Assembly: GCA_030682795.1 (NCBI GenBank)
Contig: JAUXNJ010000047.1
Coordinates: 310,001-374,000 of the forward strand
Direction: 5' to 3'
Source: Sphingobacteriaceae bacterium
Lineage (GTDB): Bacteria; Bacteroidota; Bacteroidia; UBA7662
DNA length: 64,000 nucleotides
Below, piece by piece: positions 35,136-45,321 of the stretch. The notes below the pieces were generated by a model. It worked only from the letters and a program-made list of their open reading frames with translations, was not told the DNA's origin and ran no database searches. Made by a program: the position numbers and the translations under genes. How positions within the stretch are numbered: the stretch's first letter is position 1; each line of letters begins with the position of its first letter.

Positions 35136-37451
35136 TTAAAACGACAAGGTCATGCCAAAACTAGGCAGGATGGGCAATTGGTTCACCCTTGTAAACCTCA
35201 CGCGATCAAAATAAAATATGTTATCACGATTGTAAAAATTACTGATGCTGAAATTAAAATCTAATTCCGAACGATCACTAATGGCCATAGTGTGCTTAAT
35301 TGACACATCTAAACGGTGATATGTGGGCAAGCGGCCCTGATTAAAATCACCGTAAATGATACCCAAATTCCCATTTTGTGATAAATAATCAGTATTTATT
35401 CCTCCACCGAAGTTAACATCGGGAAAGAAGCCTTGGGTTTGCGTGAAAGGAAATCCAGAGCCAAGATTCCACCGACCACTAAATTCCCAATTCAAATGCT
35501 TTCCGAAAATATAAGTACTCACCAAGTTCACATTGTGACGTCGGTCGAAGCTTGGATTGTAGGTACGAATACCATCAAAACGATCCACATAAGTCCAAGA
35601 ATAAGTACCCCAAACATAAAAACGCTTTCGGTCGTATTTCAAACGAAAATCAAAGCCATAGGCCTTGCCGCGCTCAATTATAAAATCCTTTTTAAGAAAG
35701 TCAGGCTTGTCTTCAAATGCCAAAATATCCTCATAAATCTTGTCCCTATTGAGATTTGTCAATTGATTAAAATCCTTGATATAAGTCTCAAAATTAAATT
35801 CCAAGTACTTCCCAAAATCGAGCTCCACACCAGCGATGGCATGTCGGGCTTTTTGAAGTTTGGAAGTTACCGGTGCACCATCAAAAGTGCGCGGGAGATT
35901 ATCTGGGCCAGATAAAAAGCCGTAAAAAAGGTTTACGATGTCCCTATCGGATTGAGCACTGATAAGGTTTTGAGAATACAAACCTCCTGCAAACTTTAAC
36001 CGAACCTTTTTTGTAAGGTTATACTTGGCACCTAGCCGCGGTTCTAGCGACATTTCGCCCAAGGAAGAATAATAATGTGCCCGGAAGCCCGGCTCAAAAA
36101 CCAACTTATCTGTCAAGTACTTATACTTAACAAAACCAGCCAGTTCGGTTGTATTTGCATCTTGATTTAGAATAATACCACTTGGATTGGTAAATTGAAA
36201 ATTGGTACCGAAACCTACTACGTCGAAACCAAAAATCACTTCATCTTTTGCCAAAAACTGAGTGATTGTTAAATTGCCATTGAAACCTGCAATCCCACTC
36301 ACCCGAGGTGCACCATCTGCCTCTACTTGCGTAGCTTGGTAATCGGAATAGGCCATTGTACCACTGATTAAGCTGGTAGAGCCGCTAGGAATAATTACAA
36401 AATTGGCCCCTGCTCCTACCGAGTTCCAGCCAATATCAGCTACTTGACGAAAGTTTACCCGGTCATTAAAATTAAAACCAAACAAACTCAATTTGCTCCC
36501 ATTATCGGCCTTAAATGTGACTTTACCATAAATGTCATTGAAACTGAATGGCAAGCCGTTGCTATCGGCATAACTATACAAAATGGGTGAAGTACGATTG
36601 AGATAAGAAGATTTACCAGCAAGGATAAATGAAGGGGCTTGCTTTTCGGGATTTTTTGACTTAGACAACGGTCCTTCTAAAATAATACGACCTAAAAAGG
36701 GACTTGCCCCCACCTTACCACTTAAGCGCTTTTGATTGCCATCTCGTGTTGTGACATCCATTACAGCAGAGATACGACCGCCGTGATTTGAATTGTAACC
36801 ACCTGTATGCACTTCGGCATTTTTAATGATATCTGTTTCAAATACTGAAAACAAGCCGATGGAGTGAAATGGATTATACAAAATCATCCCATCGAGCATC
36901 ACTTTATTTTGTACTGGTGAGCCTCCACGGATGTACAGCTGGCCGCCTTGGTCGCCTGTGAATACAACGCCTGGCAAAATCTGTAAATACTGAGCAATAT
37001 CAGCTTCACCACCAACACTCACAATTTGGGAGATCTGTTTGGCGGTCACAGTTTCTACCGATACTTTTACCGCGGTTAACTGTTCTTGTTTCTCAGCGCT
37101 TACTTCAATGGCATTGAGCTGAATCGACGATTTGTTGATGTATAACTTTTGATTTACGATGCCGCCCGCTTTCACTGTAATTGGGGCTTGCGCAGTGTCA
37201 TAGCCCAAATAAGTACTCATCAAGGTGTAAGTTCCAACCGGAACCCTTGTTATGGAGAAAAAGCCGTTTACATCGGTGCTGGCCCCATAAGTTGTACCCT
37301 TGAGGTAAACATTTGTAAACAAAATCGGCTCACCTGTTCCTTTGTCATAAACAAAACCACGAACTGTTCCTGAATTATCCTGGGCTTGAGAAAAAGTTGC
37401 TGCAAAAACAAATAAAACTACAAAGAGCAACTTCTCGACTACTTCCTTCAT
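35136..37451 (-). CDS. TonB-dependent receptor with carboxypeptidase-like regulatory domain
   Basis: The 771-residue protein has a signal peptide (ends TFSQAQ), then a CarboxypepD_reg beta-sandwich (about 25-110: GTVRGFVYDKGTGEPILFTNVYLKGTTYGASTDVNGFF). A plug domain follows (about 140-230, with VVFTGDQGGQLYIRGGSPVQNKVMLDGMILYNP), then a 22-strand-type barrel ending in the aromatic strand FGMTLSF. It is an outer-membrane active transporter energised by TonB. The carboxypeptidase-like domain is typical of Bacteroidota. No SusD partner gene is present, so glycan import is not implied; the ligand is unknown. Confidence 0.93.
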   Translation of the reverse strand: MKEVVEKLLFVVLFVFAATFSQAQDNSGTVRGFVYDKGTGEPILFTNVYLKGTTYGASTDVNGFFSITRVPVGTYTLMSTYLGYDTAQAPITVKAGGIVNQKLYINKSSIQLNAIEVSAEKQEQLTAVKVSVETVTAKQISQIVSVGGEADIAQYLQILPGVVFTGDQGGQLYIRGGSPVQNKVMLDGMILYNPFHSIGLFSVFETDIIKNAEVHTGGYNSNHGGRISAVMDVTTRDGNQKRLSGKVGASPFLGRIILEGPLSKSKNPEKQAPSFILAGKSSYLNRTSPILYSYADSNGLPFSFNDIYGKVTFKADNGSKLSLFGFNFNDRVNFRQVADIGWNSVGAGANFVIIPSGSTSLISGTMAYSDYQATQVEADGAPRVSGIAGFNGNLTITQFLAKDEVIFGFDVVGFGTNFQFTNPSGIILNQDANTTELAGFVKYKYLTDKLVFEPGFRAHYYSSLGEMSLEPRLGAKYNLTKKVRLKFAGGLYSQNLISAQSDRDIVNLFYGFLSGPDNLPRTFDGAPVTSKLQKARHAIAGVELDFGKYLEFNFETYIKDFNQLTNLNRDKIYEDILAFEDKPDFLKKDFIIERGKAYGFDFRLKYDRKRFYVWGTYSWTYVDRFDGIRTYNPSFDRRHNVNLVSTYIFGKHLNWEFSGRWNLGSGFPFTQTQGFFPDVNFGGGINTDYLSQNGNLGIIYGDFNQGRLPTYHRLDVSIKHTMAISDRSELDFNFSISNFYNRDNIFYFDRVRFTRVNQLPILPSFGMTLSF

Positions 37452-37558
37452 GTAAAAAAATTAGAACGTCGAATTTAGGCTTATCTTCATCAAAAGCCAA
37501 CAAAAACATTCATTTTCCTTTTGAAAGATTGAAATTTTAATAAAATCAGACAAAGTTG

Positions 37559-38173
37559 TTACAAAATCGACAAGTCGCCTTTGCCTTCTCTCAAAATTTC
37601 AATTTCATCTCCGGTGCAATCTAGCACTGTGGAGGCTTCATTATCGCCAAACCCACCATCTACCAATAAATCAATTTGATCTTCATAACGTTCATAAATC
37701 AAATCAGGGTCGGTAGTATATTCAATCACCTCGTCGTCATCGTGTATTGAGGAAGAGATGATGGGGTTGCCTAAAGCTTCCACAATAGCCCGTGCAATGG
37801 CATTATCAGGCACTCGAATACCAATGGTTTTCTTTTTACTGTGGAAGAGCTTAGGGACTTGGTTATTGGCCTTAAGGATGAAGGTGTACGGCCCTGGCAA
37901 TGCCCGCTTCATCATGCGAAAAATATCATTACTAATTTGGAGCGTATAATCAGATAAATTGCTCAAATCATGACAAATAATCGAATAATTCGCCGATTCA
38001 CTTATTTTTTTCAGGCGGCTGATTTTTTCAACGGCCTTTGAATTGTACATATCAGCTCCAAAGGCATACACCGTATCTGTTGGATAGATAATCACCCCTC
38101 CTTTTTTCAAACAATCTACCACCTGGTCTAATTGCTTGGCATTCACATTTTCCTCGTACAATCGGATACGCAT
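37559..38173 (-). CDS. Sua5/YciO/YrdC/YwlC family protein (threonylcarbamoyl-AMP synthase-like)
   Basis: The 204-residue single-domain protein has the YrdC fold: KKGGVIIYPTDTVYAFGADMYN at the N-terminus (the KxxR/PTDTxYG nucleotide-binding area), KRALPGPYTFILKAN, and GIRVPDNAIARAIVEALGNPIISSS. TsaC/Sua5 makes threonylcarbamoyl-AMP for the t6A37 tRNA modification. YciO is a close paralogue of less certain activity, and the YAFGAD and SSSIHDDDE variants here look more like the YciO group. I prefer ATG 38173 over TTG 38179. The gene is downstream of sucC but separated from it by a terminator-like hairpin. Confidence 0.85.
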   Translation of the reverse strand: MRIRLYEENVNAKQLDQVVDCLKKGGVIIYPTDTVYAFGADMYNSKAVEKISRLKKISESANYSIICHDLSNLSDYTLQISNDIFRMMKRALPGPYTFILKANNQVPKLFHSKKKTIGIRVPDNAIARAIVEALGNPIISSSIHDDDEVIEYTTDPDLIYERYEDQIDLLVDGGFGDNEASTVLDCTGDEIEILREGKGDLSIL

Positions 38174-38184
38174 CTTCAAAAATA

Positions 38185-38214
38185 CGAAAAGCAGGGCGTT
38201 AACCCTGCTTTTCG
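38185..38214 (-). terminator. Terminator-like hairpin after sucC
   Basis: A 12-bp perfect stem (CGAAAAGCAGGG with CCCTGCTTTTCG) closes a loop of six bases between the sucC stop and the Sua5-type gene. Its T-rich flanks make it a likely Rho-independent terminator for sucC, though the U-run lies within the stem. Confidence 0.6.
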
Positions 38215-38233
38215 ATATATAATGTGTTGTAAA

Positions 38234-39427
38234 TTAATTACCCATCACCGATTTAACCAAATCAGCAGCTTCTTTCAATTCCACGGCAGCCATTAATTTG
38301 AGGCCCGATGAATCTAAAATCGCCTTGGCTTCTTCGGCATTGGTACCTTGCAAGCGCACAATAATCGGCACCTTGATGTCGCCAATTTGCTTGTAGGCAT
38401 CCACAATGCCATTCGCCACGCGGTCGCAACGAACGATACCACCGAAAATATTCACCAGGATGGCTTTCACATTCGGGTCTTTGAGGATAATGTTAAAGGC
38501 ATTCGCTACCCGCTCAGCATTGGCGGTGCCACCTACGTCTAAAAAGTTAGCAGGCTCACCACCTGCGAGCTTGATGATGTCCATGGTAGCCATGGCCAAA
38601 CCTGCACCATTCACCATGCAACCCACGTTACCGTCGAGCTTTACATAGTTTAGGTTAAATTCTCCAGCTTCCACTTCGGTAGCATCTTCTTCAAGGGTAT
38701 CGCGCATGGCCGCAATATCACCATGACGATATAAGGCGTTTTCATCGATATTTACCTTTGCATCTACAGCAATGATCTTATCGTCTGAAGTTTTAAGTAC
38801 CGGGTTAATCTCGAACATATCGGCATCAGTAGCCTCATAAGCTTTCACCAGGGCGGTAACAAACTTCACCATCTCTTTGAAAGCATTACCCGACAAACCC
38901 AAATTAAAGGCGATTTTACGAGCCTGAAAGCCTTGCAATCCCACACGTGGATCAATGGTTTCTTTGAAAATGAGGTGGGGAGTATGCTCAGCAACCTCCT
39001 CAATGTCCATTCCACCCTCGGTAGAATACATCACAATGGTGCGGGCATTGGCTCGGTCGAGCAATACCGACATGTAGAACTCTTTCGTTTCAGAGGCACC
39101 AGGATAATATACATCTTGGGCGATGAGCACTTTATGCACTTTTTTACCCTCAGCAGTGGTTTGAGGCGTAATCAGTTGCATGCCAATAATATCAGAAGCC
39201 TTGGCTTTTACATCGTCGAGTGATTTGGCCAACTTAACACCACCACCCTTACCCCTGCCACCGGCATGAATTTGAGCTTTTACAACCCACCAGCCTGTGC
39301 CGGTTTGCTCTTGTAGTTTTTTGGCAGCTTCAACAGCCTCTTCTGGCGTATGTGCAACAATGCCTTCTTGAATGGCTACGCCATAACGCTTCAGCAACTC
39401 TTTACCTTGGTATTCGTGAATATTCAT
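38234..39427 (-). CDS. sucC: Succinyl-CoA synthetase (ADP-forming) beta subunit
   Basis: The 397-residue subunit has the N-terminal ATP-grasp domain opening MNIHEYQGKELLKRYGV, with QIHAGGRGKGGGVKLAKS and FEINPVLKT. The C-terminal CoA-ligase domain includes GNVGCMVNGAGLAMATMDIIKLAGGEPANFLDVGG and VNIFGGIVRCDRVANGI. With SucD it interconverts succinyl-CoA and succinate with substrate-level phosphorylation in the TCA cycle. sucD is not adjacent in this window. The gene has its own strong promoter (39450-39480) and a downstream hairpin, so it is probably monocistronic. Confidence 0.97.
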   Translation of the reverse strand: MNIHEYQGKELLKRYGVAIQEGIVAHTPEEAVEAAKKLQEQTGTGWWVVKAQIHAGGRGKGGGVKLAKSLDDVKAKASDIIGMQLITPQTTAEGKKVHKVLIAQDVYYPGASETKEFYMSVLLDRANARTIVMYSTEGGMDIEEVAEHTPHLIFKETIDPRVGLQGFQARKIAFNLGLSGNAFKEMVKFVTALVKAYEATDADMFEINPVLKTSDDKIIAVDAKVNIDENALYRHGDIAAMRDTLEEDATEVEAGEFNLNYVKLDGNVGCMVNGAGLAMATMDIIKLAGGEPANFLDVGGTANAERVANAFNIILKDPNVKAILVNIFGGIVRCDRVANGIVDAYKQIGDIKVPIIVRLQGTNAEEAKAILDSSGLKLMAAVELKEAADLVKSVMGN

Positions 39428-39449
39428 GCAGTCTTTGTATTAAGCTGGC

Positions 39450-39480
39450 CAAAAATAGGGCGAAATAGCGTGATTGCAAA
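39450..39480 (-). promoter_or_regulatory. Promoter of sucC (TTTG-N19-TAnnTTTG)
   Basis: On the minus strand, TTTG (39480-39477) is followed after exactly 19 bases by TATTTTTG (39457-39450). It is the best protein-gene promoter in the window and fits the Bacteroidota consensus fully. Transcription should start about 17 bases before the ATG at 39427. Confidence 0.75.
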
Positions 39481-39534
39481 GCTATTTATCTGCATTTATC
39501 GCTGCGACTTCAGGAAATGGCTTACTCCAAAGGC

Positions 39535-42348
39535 TTAACGAATTAATAGAAAATCGGTGGATTTCACACTTATTTCGCCAAACAGTGGCTGATAGCGAAT
39601 CACACACACGTAATTTCCTGAGGGTGATGGTTGCGAGCCTTGCCAACCATTCCACCCCATACCTAAGTCTTTCGCCATAAAAATCAACTCCCCCCAGCGA
39701 TTATAAATGGCCCAATCCAGTAATTCAGCGTTATATATATAGGGCAGATAATAATCGTTGATACCATCATTATTCGGACTAAAAGCTGTGGGCACTAAAA
39801 CCACGGAGCTATCGAAAGCAGTAATAGACATAACAGCGGAATCAGAACAGTTGGTCAGTGTATCTTTAACCACCAATTTGATCTCAAAGCGACCACGCCT
39901 TTCGAAAACATACTGCCAAATGGAATCAGCATGCATTAAACTTCCGTTTAAATACCACTGAAAATGCTGGCCACCACGGCCTAAACGTTCAAAATCAACA
40001 CTTAGAGGTATATTTCCAGCGTTGCTACTCGCGCTAATATCAACCAATAGCTCGGCTTTATACACATACAAGGCGTCTAGCCAAAGGGTATCTGGGTTAC
40101 AAGGTGCAGCAGGTATCACCGCTAACTGGTAAAGCCCAGTTTCAGATACTGTTAAAACTGAATCGGTGGCCGAAGAAATCAGCACCCCGTCCTTATACCA
40201 ATAATACGCCAAGGCAACACCTGTACTCCACAAGGTAGCTGTTTGATTGTCACACAATAATAAACGATCAAATTGCAGCTGAGCTGGGTAATCGGCTGGA
40301 TATAGTTCAAAAAAAGAAGTGTCAAAAGTACAGTTTGATGTTTGGTACCAGAGCGCATAGCCCCCTACTTGATTCAAATCAAGAGAATCTTCAAGACTAA
40401 TATCTACGATGCTACCATCAGGCGAGCGCAAATAAACGCGCCCGCTACCCACAGCACTTGCATGGAGAAGCAATACTTCGCTGCCCGGACATAAAATGCT
40501 ATCACTGAGCTGAAAAACCACCGCTATTTCAGGCTCCACAAAAATCGCTAAGCTAGCCGTGGTGTCTGGTTCACCACATGGTGTGGAGGCAACTGCATAA
40601 TAGACCCCTGTATTTTGCACAACCAAGCTATCCGAAGTAGCTCCCGCAATGGCACCTCCTTGGTTAAACCACTGGCGGTTAGTACCAGCCAGCATTTGAT
40701 TTCTAAGCACCAAGGTATCTCCTTGGCAAATGGTATCGCGCGTGGGAGGTAGCAACAGTATATTCGACAAGCTTGGCCCCACCTCTAAGTATATGGAATC
40801 GACTCGTTTAATACAGTTATGCTCTATCATTTCCAATTTGTACCAGCCTGAATGAACAGCGGTAAAGCCTTGAATTCTAACGGTGTCTTGTAGCAATACC
40901 GAACCATTAGGCAAAGTCCATTTGGCTGTGGCATTGTGCGTGTATATTGCTTTGATTTCAACTGTATCTCCTTCGCATATGAGGGTATCTGCCTGAATTT
41001 CAAAAAGCGGATCTCCCCGATAATCTCCAAAATAAAGAAAACGCATTCCTTGGGTAGGATTTCCATGTCGAATGCCTAAAGAAAAGCCCACTGGAGCGCT
41101 TATACGAACGGGCATTCCCGCTCCGATGATATTACTATTCAATTCAAAAATGGCCCACCAAAATGAAATATTGGTGCCTGGAAGTGGATTAAACTGCACA
41201 CCAGGTATTATAAAGCCAGGTGGGCCCCCGTTAACTCGAATGGAATCCTGATAAGCCACAGGTACAACGAAATTAAAAATAAGCGGATCATTGTTTACCC
41301 GCACATATTCATAAACAGAATCGAGCATACAACCTAAGCCTGGTACAACCGACATGCCTACACTACAGCCTATGCCGCTGTATTGTACCAAGGCAACTGG
41401 TTTGTTGGCAAACACTGTTTGTACAGCAACATTCGATAAAAAGCTACGGTATTCGCCCGCATTCAAAGTAATGGTAGACTGGGCACTGCCTTCAAAAGCA
41501 ATCCTTGTTCGATCATAAACAGCCACTACCGTTATAACATCGGCACCCTGCATATTTCCCTTGAGGATAGGATACTGTGATTTTAAGCTTGTTACAGGCA
41601 AAATCTGATCCCCAGTCAAATCTCCGCAAGTCCCTATTCTCACTTGTTCATCCTTAATGGTGATTGCAATGCGCTTGCTAGAGGTAATTTTAACAGCATT
41701 GGGCTTATTCTGTCGGCGCCAATCAATGGATCTTATCGAATAAGTCTGACCCGCATTTAACGTTACAGTTACTGGTATGTTAGCGGAAATCCCAAACAGA
41801 TTGACGGGCGACTCAATGGTAATTACGGTCGCGTTTTCCACGGCCACCATGTCGATACTCGCATAAGGCACGAAGCTTAGACTACTATCACTGTGCAATT
41901 GATCTTGGAAAGCAGTATAAAATACATTCCCTAATGCAGGGTCGCCTTTCAAATTAAACAGTTCCTGATTACACCTACAATCGATGCTTCCTACTTCATA
42001 ATATGCTTGTATTTTACGGCTTGCTCGAATGCGCACCCCTCTGTTCTGAGGGATATTTGGCAATTGATTCACCAAATTGACTGAAAACGCACTCACATTG
42101 ATAAAACCTGAAGAAGCAGGCAAGAGTTGTAAAGTACTAGGTAAGATGGCTGTGTTGGCAGGTACGTCCAAAATCACGTTTACCGTATCAGAACTGGGAT
42201 TAATAAAATGAAAGCGGTAAGGAAAATCTGGTTGAACAGTGGTATGTTGTACATGCGGTACTGCAAACCAAAAAAGCGTATCCGACTGCGCAGTAACGGT
42301 GTGCAGATTCAAAAGTAACGAAAGGCAGAAAAAACAAACAAATCTCAT
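39535..42348 (-). CDS. T9SS type B secreted protein with IgGFc-binding-like N-terminus (copy 1)
   Basis: The 937-residue exported protein starts with a signal peptide ending TVTAQ. Residues about 22-400 resemble the IgGFc_binding N-terminal domain: SDTLFWFAVPHV, VPANTAILPST, a CRC region and KRIAITIKDEQVRIGTCGDLTGDQILPV. Several Ig-like beta repeats follow (CEGDTVEIKAIYTHN, CQGDTLVLRNQM, CPGSEVLLLHAS, CDNQTATLW), then a PKD domain around 770-850. It ends in a gliding-associated C-terminal domain (VLVPTAFSPNNDGINDYY to DFLLIR), the type B T9SS signal. It is a surface or released adhesin-like protein. It is a close paralogue, of identical length, of the gene upstream. Confidence 0.88.
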   Translation of the reverse strand: MRFVCFFCLSLLLNLHTVTAQSDTLFWFAVPHVQHTTVQPDFPYRFHFINPSSDTVNVILDVPANTAILPSTLQLLPASSGFINVSAFSVNLVNQLPNIPQNRGVRIRASRKIQAYYEVGSIDCRCNQELFNLKGDPALGNVFYTAFQDQLHSDSSLSFVPYASIDMVAVENATVITIESPVNLFGISANIPVTVTLNAGQTYSIRSIDWRRQNKPNAVKITSSKRIAITIKDEQVRIGTCGDLTGDQILPVTSLKSQYPILKGNMQGADVITVVAVYDRTRIAFEGSAQSTITLNAGEYRSFLSNVAVQTVFANKPVALVQYSGIGCSVGMSVVPGLGCMLDSVYEYVRVNNDPLIFNFVVPVAYQDSIRVNGGPPGFIIPGVQFNPLPGTNISFWWAIFELNSNIIGAGMPVRISAPVGFSLGIRHGNPTQGMRFLYFGDYRGDPLFEIQADTLICEGDTVEIKAIYTHNATAKWTLPNGSVLLQDTVRIQGFTAVHSGWYKLEMIEHNCIKRVDSIYLEVGPSLSNILLLPPTRDTICQGDTLVLRNQMLAGTNRQWFNQGGAIAGATSDSLVVQNTGVYYAVASTPCGEPDTTASLAIFVEPEIAVVFQLSDSILCPGSEVLLLHASAVGSGRVYLRSPDGSIVDISLEDSLDLNQVGGYALWYQTSNCTFDTSFFELYPADYPAQLQFDRLLLCDNQTATLWSTGVALAYYWYKDGVLISSATDSVLTVSETGLYQLAVIPAAPCNPDTLWLDALYVYKAELLVDISASSNAGNIPLSVDFERLGRGGQHFQWYLNGSLMHADSIWQYVFERRGRFEIKLVVKDTLTNCSDSAVMSITAFDSSVVLVPTAFSPNNDGINDYYLPYIYNAELLDWAIYNRWGELIFMAKDLGMGWNGWQGSQPSPSGNYVCVIRYQPLFGEISVKSTDFLLIR

Positions 42349-42483
42349 ATTGTACCTGTTCGAAATTCTAATTTACACAAGACATGCTCAAGGTACAATC
42401 AAGATCCTGACTAAAAGTCACTTGTTTGTCAGACTACGCGAAATCCTCATCATGATCAAACATAAAAGAGCTGATGCACAGTG

Positions 42484-45297
42484 TCACCTGATCAACTTGA
42501 GCACTCCCGACTTTACTCCACGCTCACCTATACTGGGCAGGTAGTAAAATATATATGCATATACTCCAGATTCGGCAGGCGTATTATTGATATACCCATC
42601 CCAACCTTCTTCCCAATTGCTCGTCTCAAACAGCAACTGCCCCCAACGATTGTAAATAGCTAAAAATCCTTCTTCAAATCCTTCTCCATACACCCTAAAA
42701 CGATCATTAACTGCATCGCCATTTGGTGTAAAAGTATTTGGAATAAAAATGAGTAAGGTATCTACAACTTCGATGGTTGTGGTGGTACTGTCTTTACAGC
42801 CAAAAAGACTGTCTAAAGCCAAAAGTTTTATAGTATAAATGCCTGTTGACTCAAATAAATAGCTCAAATTCAATTGGTTTCCAACCAAGGAATCACCTTT
42901 AAACCATTCATAACTCGTTGCACCAATCGAACTATTAGAAAAATCAACTTGTAACGGCCTGACTCCTTTTCGCCTGTTCGCCTGCAAGGATGCCTCAATA
43001 TCGTGGTTCAAAATTAACCTCGACAGCCTGAAAGTTGTGTCTACACAAGGGTTTTGAAGCCGTACTTCAACCTCAAATACACCTCTTTCGGTACTCGTAA
43101 ATACGCTGTCTATCGCGTTTGGCATCACAACGCCATTCAAATACCATTGATATCCTTGTGCTAGTTGTGGCACAAACAAAGTAACAGGATCACCTTTGCA
43201 TAGTATGCTGTCAGGCACGAGCGAAATATTACCAAAATTCAATACACCTCCAACTATAGTAAAGTTCACAACGCTTGAGCTACAATTGCCAACAATATGC
43301 ACAATACTATAGTTTCCACTTGCAAAAAGAAATAAAACTGAATCAGTCAAATTATTACTTACACCTCTGGAATCAATCAAATGATAAGAACCAATTGGAG
43401 TATAATTTCTAATCAGCAATCGCACACTATCATCGTCACAAATGGAGGTCCCGGATAGCTGAATATCTGGCGTTTGCGCTGATAAAACAACTATACGAAT
43501 GAGTGTACTGGAGTCCCTAACATTACAACTGTCCGTCCATCTAACGTAATAACTTCCCGCATTAAATAGCGAAACGCTATTTCCCGTAATTGTAAGACTA
43601 TTCCCAGCCCCATCAATTAAATCAACTCGCTGTAATGCACCTGAACGTGAAAGGAGCAATTGAACAGTATCCCCCGCGCAAATCGTATCATTACCCAACA
43701 AAGTAACATTTACCTGACCAGGTGCAATCAGACTTAAGTAAACACTATCTAAAAGTGGACCACAAGCACTCGAATCACTTACTACATACCAACCAGTATC
43801 CGACTGACTAAAGGACGAGATCTGTAATTGACTTGTTAACTGTTGACTACCATTCGGACGTCTCCATAACACGCTCATGGTAATGTTTGTCCTGAGAACT
43901 ACACTATCTCCTAAACAAAATCTTCCATCCGGCTTATTGCTAAGAATCTCCAATGGATCATATTGACTAAAGTTTGAGTAAAAAGCATATCTCGTCCCTT
44001 CTGTATGAAATCCGTGCAATACTCCTAACACAAAAGGTTGCGTAAGATTTGAAACTCTACCAACCTGTAGGGCAGGCAATTGTGCTGTTGTTACCAAGAT
44101 ATCGGCATAAAAATAAGCATTTGCGCTTCCTGGAACTGGGAGCCAACTCACGGCACCAAATAGTCCAACAGCACCATTAAACCTAAAGCCCCCTTGGCCT
44201 CCAGCAGGGACAATAATTTGCAAGCGATAGGCACGATTATTCCTTCGGGGGACCTGAAACTCTGTACCAGTGATACAAGTTAATCCAGGCAAAATGGCAT
44301 TTCCAAGTTCACAAGTAAAGCCACTGAAATGACTTACCAAGAATGGCTCTGCTGAGGATATGTATGTTGCAGCGCCTGCAGAGGTAGTAGAAATGGGAAC
44401 ACCTGCAGTCGTTATTCCAACGCTAACGCCATTCACAAGTACAGGCACACCACTTACAGAAGGTATTATGATGATAACATCTGGAATGGTTAGAGCACCT
44501 CTAATTACTGCATATTCCTTCGAATAACTACTAACTGGTATAAGCTGATCGCCGGTCAAATCAGCGCAAAAACCACTTTGAGGTCTCACTAAATCGTCCT
44601 TTATAGTTATTGCTACTGGCTTATTAGATGTGACCCTGCTACCCGAAGGTCGCTGGCCTGCTAAATGGGTAGCTGCTGTCGCAGAATAGGATTGCCCCCT
44701 ATTGAGCACTATTTGGAATGATACTCCTGCTGGCCTGCCAACCAAAGCTGTAGTAGGCAAAATTTGAACAAGCGTAGAATCAGCAGTTGCTACAATATCA
44801 AAACTCGCTACCGGCTGTGGCGAATACAAATTGTCATTTGGCCATGACTGCTGGAAAGGCACATAAAACAATTGGCCCAATCCAGACTTTCCTTTTAAAG
44901 TAAAGATCTCCGGATTACACTCACAAAAGCCACTCACTACTTCATATGTAACCTGTACAGCTTGACTAGAGGATATTTTTATTCCTCGATTCAAAACTAC
45001 ATTAGGTATATCATGAATAATTTGCGCATTAAATGATGTCATGTTCACGAAAGAAACCCCTCCAGCAGCTACAATAGTCACGATAGGAATAAACGCTGGA
45101 TTGGCAGGCATTTCAACTGTTACAGTTGCTGGGCTTGTGTTAGGATTGGAAACTATAAATTGAATCGGTATGTGAAAATTTTGGGTTGTATTTACCCAAG
45201 TGTGGGGGGCCGCAAACCAAAATACAGTGTCAATCTGCGCTAGGGCAGAATGAAACCAGCAAAAAAAGCAACATAAAAGCAAAAAATGTTTACGCAT
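42484..45297 (-). CDS. T9SS type B secreted protein with IgGFc-binding-like N-terminus (copy 2)
   Basis: The 937-residue protein (ATG 45297; the TTG reading from 45324 runs through a terminator hairpin and is rejected) has a signal peptide ending SALAQ. It has the same order as copy 1: IgGFc-binding-like domain (IDTVFWFAAPHTWVNTTQNF, KPVAITIKDDLVRPQSGFCADLTGDQLIPV), Ig-like repeats (CLGDSVVLRTN, CAGDTVQLLLSRSG, CDDDSVRLL, CKGDPVTLFVPQL), PKD domain and type B tail (IFIPNTFTPNGDAVNDRFRVYG to VLKLIR). The pair arose by tandem duplication and has diverged widely, except in the framework. It is probably a surface adhesin or glycoprotein. The ligand is unknown. Confidence 0.88.
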   Translation of the reverse strand: MRKHFLLLCCFFCWFHSALAQIDTVFWFAAPHTWVNTTQNFHIPIQFIVSNPNTSPATVTVEMPANPAFIPIVTIVAAGGVSFVNMTSFNAQIIHDIPNVVLNRGIKISSSQAVQVTYEVVSGFCECNPEIFTLKGKSGLGQLFYVPFQQSWPNDNLYSPQPVASFDIVATADSTLVQILPTTALVGRPAGVSFQIVLNRGQSYSATAATHLAGQRPSGSRVTSNKPVAITIKDDLVRPQSGFCADLTGDQLIPVSSYSKEYAVIRGALTIPDVIIIIPSVSGVPVLVNGVSVGITTAGVPISTTSAGAATYISSAEPFLVSHFSGFTCELGNAILPGLTCITGTEFQVPRRNNRAYRLQIIVPAGGQGGFRFNGAVGLFGAVSWLPVPGSANAYFYADILVTTAQLPALQVGRVSNLTQPFVLGVLHGFHTEGTRYAFYSNFSQYDPLEILSNKPDGRFCLGDSVVLRTNITMSVLWRRPNGSQQLTSQLQISSFSQSDTGWYVVSDSSACGPLLDSVYLSLIAPGQVNVTLLGNDTICAGDTVQLLLSRSGALQRVDLIDGAGNSLTITGNSVSLFNAGSYYVRWTDSCNVRDSSTLIRIVVLSAQTPDIQLSGTSICDDDSVRLLIRNYTPIGSYHLIDSRGVSNNLTDSVLFLFASGNYSIVHIVGNCSSSVVNFTIVGGVLNFGNISLVPDSILCKGDPVTLFVPQLAQGYQWYLNGVVMPNAIDSVFTSTERGVFEVEVRLQNPCVDTTFRLSRLILNHDIEASLQANRRKGVRPLQVDFSNSSIGATSYEWFKGDSLVGNQLNLSYLFESTGIYTIKLLALDSLFGCKDSTTTTIEVVDTLLIFIPNTFTPNGDAVNDRFRVYGEGFEEGFLAIYNRWGQLLFETSNWEEGWDGYINNTPAESGVYAYIFYYLPSIGERGVKSGVLKLIR

Positions 45298-45321
45298 AAA
45301 AAAAGTCGCCCGAAGGCGACT
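45298..45321 (-). terminator. Rho-independent terminator of the nqr operon
   Basis: On the minus strand, the stem AGTCGCC/GGCGACT with loop TTCG is followed by seven T, and the next three bases are the ATG of the T9SS-B gene at 45297. It lies 18 bases beyond the nqrF stop. Confidence 0.85.
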
